Shown in pieces: positions 57,206-64,000 of a DNA stretch of 64,000 nucleotides (position 1 is the stretch's first letter; each line of letters starts with the position of its first letter). The translations under genes were made by a program, and so were the position numbers. The stretch is taken from NCBI GenBank assembly GCA_900696525.1, contig CAADGL010000012.1, positions 248,001-312,000 on the forward strand, given 5' to 3'. Under the pieces are notes generated by a model. That model did no database searches and was not told the DNA's origin. It worked only from the letters and a program-made list of their open reading frames with translations. This stretch comes from an uncultured Planctomycetota bacterium. GTDB taxonomy: Bacteria > Planctomycetota > Phycisphaerae > UBA1845 > Fen-1342.

Positions 57206-60200
57206 CTACTCGCCTTCGAGCATTCGCCGCAGCGCATCAGAGAGGGTGTACAGCGGATCGATGGCGACGCGCGGCTTGGCCGCTGTACCGCTCACGCGGT
57301 ATTGCACGAGCTCCTGCCCATGGAGCAGGTCCGTGAGCGGCCCCAGGTTCGCCGCGCCCGCCGGCGGGGCCGCCACCAGCGTCAGCTCGACGGCGTCCGT
57401 CCGCAGGTTCCACGCCCCGCCGTTGCCGACGAGTCGCCGGTCAGGCGTGCGGATGTCCACTCGCGTGAAGAGCACGCGGTCACCCTGCCAGAGGAAACGC
57501 AGATCGGCGTAGTTGAGCGCGTCGCTCATGCGCACGAGCCTGGAACGGCGCGACTCGTCGAGGATAGAGGCCGACACCGGCGTGCTGAGCAGGGAGCCGC
57601 CGACGATCCGCAGCTCGCCGCCGCCCATCGGCTCCTGCTGCGAACCCTGACGCCGGACCCATATCCGGCCGCCGAGCCGGCCCGGAGCGCGCTGGCCGCG
57701 CTGCGCCTCGGCGTCGCCGGGTGTGCCGGCTTCGCCGCGCGAAAGAAAGCGGTCGAGATCGAGGTCTTCCAGCGTCAGCGACAGGCTGTAGTCGAGCGTC
57801 TTCTGATTGATCTGCACGCTGGCGATCACCTGTCCGCCGCACATCGACCCGGCCACCCCGCTGAGGCTGAGCCAGTCCTCGCCGAGCGGCTGGTCGAGAC
57901 GGCCTTCCAGATAGTCGATCGGGCGTCCGGCCAGGAAGCCGCCGCGCAGCGCAAAGTCGGCGGAAAGCTCGGTTCGTCCATCGGAGAGTACACGGCAGGC
58001 GCCATCGACGTCGGCGGCGAAGTCGCGAAGCTCAAGACCGAGCTTCATGTCCGCCTGCGTCAGGCGCACCTGGCCGTTGATGCGCCAGGCCCGGGCCTCG
58101 CCGCCCTCGAACCGCAGCCGGTCGAAGCGCAGCCCCAAGCGGCCCTGCAACGAGAGCTGCTCCAGCAGGCGCGCCACCGGCTCGGGCAGCGCTCGGATCG
58201 TCACGGGCGTCAGCACAATGTCCTCGGCCGAAACCTGCATCTCGCTCCACGGCGTCGGCGCGCGCCAGCCGCCCTTGCCGCTCAGCACCAGCTCGCCGCC
58301 GTCGGACTGGTGCGTGGCGCGGGCCTCGCTCAGCTCGAAGCCGTCCTCGCGCAGCAGCAGCCGCCCGGAAATGTCACGCAGCTCCAGCGGCAGTGGCGAC
58401 GGCTGCATGCCCTCCGCCGACAGGCAGATTTCCATGATCGGCGCCAGGCCGGCCGCGGCCGGGTGCAGGTCGGCGGTCAACTCGCCCGATCCACGGAGGT
58501 TCAGCGCCGCGCACGCGGCCGCCCAGCGCTGCGGAACAAGCTGCGCGAGGATGCGGTCGATCGCCGGGCCCGCGGCCCGTAACTGAAGATCGGTGGATGG
58601 CGCGGCGTCGCCGGCGCGGGCTCGAATCGACGACGGCGCGGATTCGTGCGGAGCGCCGTCTGCCGGAGGAGCGGCGGTCGCAGGCAGCCGCGCCGCAACC
58701 TCGACGCATCCCAGCTCATGGCGTGCGGAGAGAGACAACTCGGGGCCGGCGTCCGGGCCGAGCCGCACCCAGCCGTTGAGGTTCTGCCACTCCCAGTCCG
58801 GGTCGAAAGCGCCAAGCGTGCCGTCGCGAATCAGGATGGTGTAGCGCCCGTCGGCGACGCCGGCGGACGCACCCGTGCTCTCGCCGGCGCTTGGCCCGTT
58901 CCGGTCGGGCTCGAGGCGGCCCCAGATGTCGGCGACCGCCGCGAGGCGGATCGAGCCGAGCGACTCGCCTGCGGGTCCGATGATCGGCTGCTCGTGGATC
59001 AGGGGGGAGTCGGAAGCCTCGATGTGGACGCGGGTGGCGGCGGCGACGGGGCGCGCTTGCCCGGGGTCGTCGGCAAGGCCGATGGCGCCGCGCAGCGCGA
59101 ACGTCGCGCCCTGCGCCTCGCCGTGGATGGCGTGGATCGTCAGCGCGCCGTCGTCCGCGCGGAGCAGGCCGCTGACGTGGTGCAGCCGGGCGTCGGGGCG
59201 AATATCCAGGCCGCCCGCCAGCAGGCGCGCGTCGACCTCGACCTCCGGAGCGCGCGGGCCGGCCTCGCGCGAGCCGTGCGGGCGATGCACGCGCGTCACC
59301 ACGTCGGCCAGCCCGATCGGCCGCACGTGCTCCCACAGCCGCTGCTCGCGGTCCGGCAGCGCCGCGTACAGGCCGGCGTCGAGCGGCACGTTCTCGCCTC
59401 GGAACAGCAGGTCGAACCCGCACCACTGGTCCGTGCCGAAGACGCGGCCGTCGGCGCGGATCAGCGCCGATCCATGGCGGCCGTGCAGCGCTTCGAGGTG
59501 CAGCTCCCCGGCGCTGAAACGCAAACGCCCGTGCACGTCGTCGATCGGGTAGGGGAAGCGCCGGTAGCAGCAGCGGCCGCCGTGTGCATCGATCAGCGCC
59601 TCGATCGTCGGCGCACTCGACGGATCCTGGCGCGAGAAGGAGAACGAGATGCTGGCAGCGCCCTCGGGGCGATAGTCGTCGAGGAACGCCCGCACCGGAC
59701 CGGGGAGACGACGCGCGTATACAAAGCCATCGTGCAGCGGCCGCTCCGGAAGCCGCAGCCGCTCGACACGTCCGGCGATCTCGAACCCGCCGACCGCCGG
59801 CAGCGACGCGCCGCCCGCGTCCGCGCTCGTCGTCGCGTTCGGGTCGACGGGCGGCCGCAGCTCTGCGGCGCCGGTGAGCTCGGCCGCGGCACCGTTGAGA
59901 CTCGCCGCCAGATTCCAACGGGCGGCGAAGAGCGGGCCGTCGTCTTCACGGCGCTCGACGGACACGACGCCGGCACCATCGCGGACCTGAAGCCAGCGGT
60001 CGGCGGCGAGTGTGCCCTCGTCCTCGATCGGGACGGCCAGGCGGATGCCGTGAGCACGAACGGTGGCGGAGGCCACGCCGCGGCTGTCGCAGATCGCTTC
60101 ATCGACGCGCAGGTGCCCGTCCACCGCCAGCTCGCGGAGCTCCCGCGCCCATTCGGGCGGCACGAGCTCAGCGGCGAGGGCCAGGTCGATCCAGCCGCTC

Positions 60201-60880
60201 GCGAGGTTCATGCCGCGCCGGCCGACGCTCATTGCCAGCAGCGGGCGCGGCTCATCCTGGGGGCCGCCGCGCGGGCCGGCAAGCTGGCGCACGTCGAGTT
60301 CATAGAGCTGGTCGTCGGCGGCGTCGGCGTGCGGCACGCCGCGCACCGCGATGACCCAGCGCCGCAGGAAGCGCGTGCGCCCGTCGCTATTTTGAGAATA
60401 GAGTCTCAGATCGCACGAGCGAACGTCGATGCGCGGGAGGCGACGCCAGTCCCAGCCGGCGGTCGTGGAATCGACGGCGCGCGCCAGACCCTCCATTCCG
60501 TCGCTCGGACGGTGGCAGAGACTCAGGTCGGCTTCGTCGACCACGATCTGGCGCAGGACGAAACGGCCGAGCAGCAGGTCCGCGAGATTGCAGCGGACGT
60601 GCGCCCGGCGAACCCAGAGCGCGTCGAGGTCGGCCGACGACGGAGGCCGCGCCGCCGCCCCGGCCCGCGTCACGCGGACGTCGCCCAGGCGCAGACCGCC
60701 GGCCGGAGAGAAGGAAATGTGCTCGACGGCTTCGAGGCGCAGCCCGGATTGGGCGAGTTGCGCTTCGAGCGCAGCCCGAAGCGACGCCGGGCGCGTCAGG
60801 TAGGCGTACGCGCCCAGCGCGGCCAGCGTTGCGATGACAACGAGGCGGACCCCCCAGCGCCACGCCCGTAAGATGCGCAT
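57206..60880 (-). CDS. Very large AsmA/TamB-like envelope protein
   Basis: The 1224-residue protein has one N-terminal membrane helix (about residues 12-27) and then a long beta-rich region with many 'GxLRLxxGxL' type strands. Examples are 'GRLRFSAGELHLEALHG', 'GGGELRIVGGSLLS' and the C-terminal 'YRVSGTAAKPRVAIDPLY', which matches the family end pattern. AsmA/TamB proteins form long hydrophobic-groove bridges thought to move lipids to the outer membrane. This protein is far longer than E. coli AsmA and closer to TamB in size, but it is more divergent, so the exact subgroup is unclear. It lies upstream of the dockerin gene on the same strand. Confidence 0.78.
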   Translation of the reverse strand: MRILRAWRWGVRLVVIATLAALGAYAYLTRPASLRAALEAQLAQSGLRLEAVEHISFSPAGGLRLGDVRVTRAGAAARPPSSADLDALWVRRAHVRCNLADLLLGRFVLRQIVVDEADLSLCHRPSDGMEGLARAVDSTTAGWDWRRLPRIDVRSCDLRLYSQNSDGRTRFLRRWVIAVRGVPHADAADDQLYELDVRQLAGPRGGPQDEPRPLLAMSVGRRGMNLASGWIDLALAAELVPPEWARELRELAVDGHLRVDEAICDSRGVASATVRAHGIRLAVPIEDEGTLAADRWLQVRDGAGVVSVERREDDGPLFAARWNLAASLNGAAAELTGAAELRPPVDPNATTSADAGGASLPAVGGFEIAGRVERLRLPERPLHDGFVYARRLPGPVRAFLDDYRPEGAASISFSFSRQDPSSAPTIEALIDAHGGRCCYRRFPYPIDDVHGRLRFSAGELHLEALHGRHGSALIRADGRVFGTDQWCGFDLLFRGENVPLDAGLYAALPDREQRLWEHVRPIGLADVVTRVHRPHGSREAGPRAPEVEVDARLLAGGLDIRPDARLHHVSGLLRADDGALTIHAIHGEAQGATFALRGAIGLADDPGQARPVAAATRVHIEASDSPLIHEQPIIGPAGESLGSIRLAAVADIWGRLEPDRNGPSAGESTGASAGVADGRYTILIRDGTLGAFDPDWEWQNLNGWVRLGPDAGPELSLSARHELGCVEVAARLPATAAPPADGAPHESAPSSIRARAGDAAPSTDLQLRAAGPAIDRILAQLVPQRWAAACAALNLRGSGELTADLHPAAAGLAPIMEICLSAEGMQPSPLPLELRDISGRLLLREDGFELSEARATHQSDGGELVLSGKGGWRAPTPWSEMQVSAEDIVLTPVTIRALPEPVARLLEQLSLQGRLGLRFDRLRFEGGEARAWRINGQVRLTQADMKLGLELRDFAADVDGACRVLSDGRTELSADFALRGGFLAGRPIDYLEGRLDQPLGEDWLSLSGVAGSMCGGQVIASVQINQKTLDYSLSLTLEDLDLDRFLSRGEAGTPGDAEAQRGQRAPGRLGGRIWVRRQGSQQEPMGGGELRIVGGSLLSTPVSASILDESRRSRLVRMSDALNYADLRFLWQGDRVLFTRVDIRTPDRRLVGNGGAWNLRTDAVELTLVAAPPAGAANLGPLTDLLHGQELVQYRVSGTAAKPRVAIDPLYTLSDALRRMLEGE

Positions 60881-61108
60881 GCAGCCATATTCTTGCCTTC
60901 AAAAGCACTGGCGGGAAGGCACAATCCGCCGCGCCCGCCGAAAATCCGTCCGGGAGCGGGCGCGGGCCCCAGGATTTCCGGGCCCGCCCCCAAACCTCGC
61001 GTCACAACCGTTTCGGGTTGGCCCATTCGTGCTAATCTGTTCTTAACGACAGCGTGCTCGAATTCGCGCTGGTCTCCCGGCTTCATCGAACGCAACGGAG
61101 TGATCAGG

Positions 61109-62689
61109 GTGGAGAATCGAATCGGGCGGCGCGAACTGCTGGGGTGGTCGGCGGCGATCGGCGCCGCCGTCGTGGCCGGCCCCGCACGGCACACCATCGC
61201 ACGCCACGGGCCGGCAGCGCTGGGCCGGCGCCTGGCGGATGACCCGCCGCGGAACATCATCTTCCTGGTCTCCGACGGCATGAGCCTGGGCGTGCCATCG
61301 ATGGCTGAGCCCTTCTCGCGAGCGGCGCGGGGCACAGGAACGCACTGGCTTGAGCTGCTCGCCAGCCCCGAATGCCGCCATGGCTGGATGGAGACCGGCT
61401 CGCTGAATTCGCTGGTGACCGACTCGGCGGCCGCGTCCAGCGCCTGGGGCAGCGGCTCGCGCATCTTCAACGACGCGGTGAACGTGCTGCCCGACGGCAC
61501 GCGCCTGACCCCGATCGCCGAGTTGGCGCGGTCGGCCGGGCGGCGGGTCGGGCTGGTGACGACGACCACGATCACGCACGCCACGCCGGCGGGCTTCGCC
61601 GCCGTTCAGGCGTGCCGCGACGACGAGGCCGAGATCGCGCCGCAGTACCTCGAGCGCGTGGACGTGCTCATGGGCGGCGGCCGCGAGTTCTTCCTTCCGG
61701 AGCTGCGCAAGGACCAGCGCGACCTCGCGGCGGACTTCAAGCGGGCAGGCTACGCGCTCTGGACACGACGCGAGCACCTGCGCTCCGAGGACAGCCCGCG
61801 GCGCGTGCTCGGCCTGTTCGGTCAGGGACACCTGCCCTTCACGATCGATCAGCGCAACAACGAGCAGCTCGCGCGCGAGGTGCCCACGCTGGCCGAAATG
61901 ACGCAGGCGGCCCTCGACGTCCTCGGCCGCGACGCAACGCGCAGCGGCGGCCATGAGCACGACGCGGGCGCGCCGGCTGACCCGCCGACGTCGGGATTCC
62001 TGCTGATGGTCGAGGGCGGCCGCGTGGACCACGCGGCGCACGGCAACGACGCCGCCGCCCTGCTGTGGGAGCAACTGGCTTTCGATGATGCGGTCCGCCT
62101 GGCGACGGCGTTTGCCGCGCGGCGGCGGGATACGCTGGTCGTGATCACAACCGACCACGGCAACGCCAACCCCGGCCTGAACGGCATGGGCTCGAACTAT
62201 CGCGAGTCGAACCGCTGCTTTGCGCGGCTGGCGGGCTTCACCGGCTCATACGAAACGCTGAAACGCCGAACCACGCGCGGGCTCGACTCCGGCGCGGCCC
62301 CGGCGGCCGATCACGTGATCGACGTCGTCCGCGACCTGACGCAGATCGTGCTCTCACGCACCGAGGCGACCACGCTCGCCGAAGCGCTCGCCGGACGCCT
62401 GCCGCCCGAGCTCAGCCGGCAGCACGCAAACCTCATCGGAGTCACGGGGCAGATCTTCGGCAACTACACGGGCATCGGCTGGACGGGTAAATCGCATACC
62501 GCCGACCTCGCTCTGACCACGGCCCTCGGGCCGGGGGCCGAGGCCTTCGCCGGGCTGCTGCGAAACACGGACGTGTTCGTGGCACTCACCGCCGCCATGG
62601 GCATCCGGCACCGCAATCCGAGCATGACGCCGGCGGAGGCGGAGCGCTTCGCGGCGGCGGCGAGCCGGCATATCGACGCGTGGAGCTAG
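61109..62689 (+). CDS. Tat-exported alkaline phosphatase
   Basis: The 526-residue protein starts at GTG 61109 with GGAG eight bases before. 'RIGRRELLGWSAAIG' is a twin-arginine signal, so export is probably via Tat in folded form. The alkaline-phosphatase fold is clear from 'NIIFLVSDGMS' (metal Asp), the nucleophile Ser in 'VTDSAAASSAW', 'LMVEGGRVDHAAHGND' and 'ITTDHGN' (metal ligands). It is a secreted phosphomonoesterase likely serving phosphate supply. No Pho-box-like promoter was found. It is divergent from the AsmA-like gene and convergent with the DPN lipoprotein gene. Confidence 0.93.
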   Translation: MENRIGRRELLGWSAAIGAAVVAGPARHTIARHGPAALGRRLADDPPRNIIFLVSDGMSLGVPSMAEPFSRAARGTGTHWLELLASPECRHGWMETGSLNSLVTDSAAASSAWGSGSRIFNDAVNVLPDGTRLTPIAELARSAGRRVGLVTTTTITHATPAGFAAVQACRDDEAEIAPQYLERVDVLMGGGREFFLPELRKDQRDLAADFKRAGYALWTRREHLRSEDSPRRVLGLFGQGHLPFTIDQRNNEQLAREVPTLAEMTQAALDVLGRDATRSGGHEHDAGAPADPPTSGFLLMVEGGRVDHAAHGNDAAALLWEQLAFDDAVRLATAFAARRRDTLVVITTDHGNANPGLNGMGSNYRESNRCFARLAGFTGSYETLKRRTTRGLDSGAAPAADHVIDVVRDLTQIVLSRTEATTLAEALAGRLPPELSRQHANLIGVTGQIFGNYTGIGWTGKSHTADLALTTALGPGAEAFAGLLRNTDVFVALTAAMGIRHRNPSMTPAEAERFAAAASRHIDAWS

Positions 62690-62739
62690 GGATCGCGCGG
62701 CCGAAGGCGGAGCGGACCGGACGCGGCATGGCCGCGAGC

Positions 62740-63393
62740 TCAGCCACTCTGGAGCGCCCCGCTCGCGACGGAGCCGACCTGAACCGTATCCCCCGCCTGC
62801 AACTGGCTGGGGAAACCCGGCGGCAGCGGCGGACCGAAGACGCTGTCGTACTCGATCTCGCCCTTGCCGTTCGAGCCGGCAACGACGTCTCCGATCGCGG
62901 CGCCGGCCAGTACGACGGCGTGGGCGCCCGCCGGAAAACTCTCGACCTTCAGCTTGAACCGAACGCGAGCGCCCTCGCGCTGGTATTCGACCTCGCACTT
63001 GGCGCCGCCGCCGCCCGTGAACTCCGCCACGAGCGCCACCGCTGCTCCGTTGGGGTCGTTGGGGTCGTTCGGGTCGTTGGGGTCATTCGGATCATTCGGA
63101 TCGTTCGGATCGTTCGGATCGTTCGGATCGTTCGGATCATTCGGATCGTTCGGATCGTTCGGGGCGTTCGGGTCGTTGGGGTCGTTCGGGTCGTTGGGGT
63201 CGTTCGGGTCAGCCGCGTTGTTCGGCTCGTTTGCATCCGACGGACCATTCGGATCGCCACTACCGATCGCGCCGGTAATCACGCCAAGCAGACTGTCGAA
63301 CTGCGAATCCGAAATGCAGCCGACGACGCTCGTCAGCAGCGCCATCGCCACGCACGAAACAGCTCTTAGTCCCCGGTAGGTCCGCTTGCTCAT
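62740..63393 (-). CDS. Lipoprotein with 18-unit DPN repeat
   Basis: The 217-residue protein has a signal peptide with the lipobox SVVGC (Cys26), a short linker, then 18 tripeptides, almost all Asp-Pro-Asn. A C-terminal domain of about 90 residues includes 'VRFKLKVESFPAGAHAVV' and 'YDSVFGPPLPPGFPSQLQAG'. GAGGG lies before the ATG at 63393, and a longer upstream reading is unlikely. The C-terminal domain closely resembles that of the next gene (63647-64000), so the two are paralogues. The repeat probably forms an extended stalk holding the domain off the membrane. Confidence 0.85.
   Translation of the reverse strand: MSKRTYRGLRAVSCVAMALLTSVVGCISDSQFDSLLGVITGAIGSGDPNGPSDANEPNNAADPNDPNDPNDPNDPNAPNDPNDPNDPNDPNDPNDPNDPNDPNDPNDPNDPNDPNGAAVALVAEFTGGGGAKCEVEYQREGARVRFKLKVESFPAGAHAVVLAGAAIGDVVAGSNGKGEIEYDSVFGPPLPPGFPSQLQAGDTVQVGSVASGALQSG
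63049..63210 (-). repeat. 18 tandem 9-base units encoding DPN
   Basis: Eighteen consecutive nine-base units, mostly GTTCGGATC or GTTGGGGTC on the plus strand, encode Asp-Pro-Asn; unit 13 encodes Ala-Pro-Asn. Neighbouring units share variants (a block of TCGGATC units in the middle, GGGGTC and CGGGTC at the edges), which suggests growth by slippage. Length may vary between strains. Confidence 0.9.
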
Positions 63394-63646
63394 GATTCCC
63401 TCACCACTTGCGCGGGCTTGCCCCCGCCTGATTGCCCCCGTGCATCGGGCGCGCGCCCGACGCTCGACATGACGGCAGAGCCTATCAGCGCCTGCTGAAA
63501 TACTCATGTCGCCGGGAAATATATGCACGGATCGAGAAATCGACGAGCCCCGAAGAGGCATGGGCCGATCAGATTGATCGACCCATGCCCTCTCTCTCGA
63601 CGCTGCCGGACTACATTTATCGGCCCGTCCCTGCCATCAGTGCTCG
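63394..63646. other. Intergenic region between paralogous lipoproteins
   Basis: No gene is apparent. It contains a perfect 16-base palindrome TCGGGCGCGCGCCCGA (63445-63460) upstream of the first lipoprotein, and a long imperfect hairpin at 63555-63592 (about 16 pairs, three-base loop, one mismatch, one bulge) past the stop of the partial gene. The hairpin lacks a T tract; termination of the partial gene is possible. Confidence 0.4.
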
Positions 63647-64000
63647 CTATGGCTGAAACATGCCGCTGGCAATGTTGCCAACCCGTATCGTGTCTCCGGC
63701 GATGACCTGCGGTGGGAACGTCGGCGGGAATGGCGGTCCGCCGTTGGTGTCGTACCTCACTTCGCCGCGTCCGTTTGCGCCGACGACGATGTTGGCGACG
63801 AAGGCGTCGTTAATGAAGAACTGGTGAGTTCCCTGAGGGAAGTTGTCGACCTTCAGCTCGAAGCGTCTTCGATCAGGTTCGAGCCGGTGCTCGGCATCGC
63901 CGGACGCCCCGCCACTTCCGCTCAGGTGAGCAACGAGCACGACGTTCAGCTCGTTGGGATCGTTCGGATCGTTGGGGTCGTTCGGGTCGTTCGGGTCGTT
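63647..64000 (-). CDS. Second DPN-repeat protein, cut by the window end
   Basis: Only the C-terminal part is visible. At the window edge the minus strand reads repeated Asp-Pro-Asn codons (63955-64000), then 'ELNVVLVAHLSGSGGASG' and a domain with 'RRFELKVDNFPQGTHQFFIN' and 'YDTNGGPPFPPTFPPQVIAG'. This aligns with the C-terminal domain of the lipoprotein at 62740-63393, including the G-E-x-x-YD and AGDTxxVGxxASG motifs. It is probably a lipoprotein of the same design, but the signal peptide lies outside the window. Confidence 0.75.
   Translation of the reverse strand, partial: NDPNDPNDPNDPNDPNELNVVLVAHLSGSGGASGDAEHRLEPDRRRFELKVDNFPQGTHQFFINDAFVANIVVGANGRGEVRYDTNGGPPFPPTFPPQVIAGDTIRVGNIASGMFQP
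63955..64000 (-). repeat. DPN repeat running off the window
   Basis: At least five nine-base units of the GTTCGGATC/GTTGGGGTC type continue to the end of the sequence in the partial lipoprotein gene. They are the same kind as at 63049-63210. Confidence 0.85.

Noticed and set aside
58646..60871. Plus-strand open frame of about 740 codons opposite the AsmA-like gene
   Set aside because: Antisense shadow with Arg/Ala/Gln-rich translation and no recognisable domain; the minus-strand frame has a membrane anchor and the AsmA end motif.
63049..63210. Possible CRISPR or minisatellite array
   Set aside because: Units are nine bases without spacers and remain in frame as DPN codons inside a lipoprotein gene.

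Overview
The window is strongly GC-rich bacterial chromosome, densely coded on both strands. Several features point to a planctomycete, most likely of the Phycisphaerae type: secreted proteins ending in dockerin-like 'GDxDGD...DLGILL' repeats, lipoproteins with long Asp-Pro-Asn (DPN) tracts, a giant kinase-like membrane protein, a peptidoglycan/division cluster and a lone flagellar fliM. This placement is inferred from style and content; no rRNA gene is present. I found no tRNA, rRNA, CRISPR array, insertion sequence or prophage.

Layout. 1-6.4 kb: a polytopic membrane protein followed by a very large pseudokinase-like protein. 6.4-7.9 kb (minus): nrdR, translationally coupled to a stand-alone protein that looks like two tandem ATP-cones; the nrdR promoter carries a near-consensus NrdR box between its -35 and -10. 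7.9-12.5 kb: an RNase Z-like metallo-beta-lactamase-fold protein, a zinc-ribbon membrane protein, a DUF4382 lipoprotein and RNase D. 12.5-15.7 kb: rpsB-tsf (minus) and fliM (plus). 15.7-23.2 kb (minus): nuoE-F-G-H followed by an AftB/ZomB-like membrane glycosyltransferase. 23.3-26.5 kb: a degenerate receiver protein divergent from a globin-coupled histidine kinase and its sigma54 activator. 26.7-29.5 kb: an HlyD/MacA-like adaptor and an ABC ATPase with its own membrane tail. 29.5-35 kb: rsmB, a His-rich metal-transporter-like protein, an M16 peptidase and a family 2 glycosyltransferase.

35-41.5 kb: a secreted trypsin-like protease with a dockerin-like tail, then thrS-infC (infC appears to start at CTG) and a beta-hydroxyacid dehydrogenase. 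41.5-48.1 kb (minus): a peptidoglycan/division run murC-murB-ddl-ftsQ, two related polytopic membrane proteins and a small lipoprotein. 48.1-53.2 kb: mnmG and single-chain gcvP. 53.3-64 kb: a large unrecognised exported protein, a dockerin-tailed secreted protein, a very large AsmA-like protein, a Tat-exported alkaline phosphatase and two neighbouring DPN-repeat lipoproteins, the second cut by the window end.

Most of this is housekeeping. The most promising less-described elements are the nrdR/double ATP-cone pair with its built-in operator, the globin kinase/sigma54 module with a candidate sigma54 promoter and dyad in front of the divergent pseudo-receiver gene, the pseudokinase with a giant outer domain, the ABC ATPase-membrane-tail fusion, and the thrS leader.
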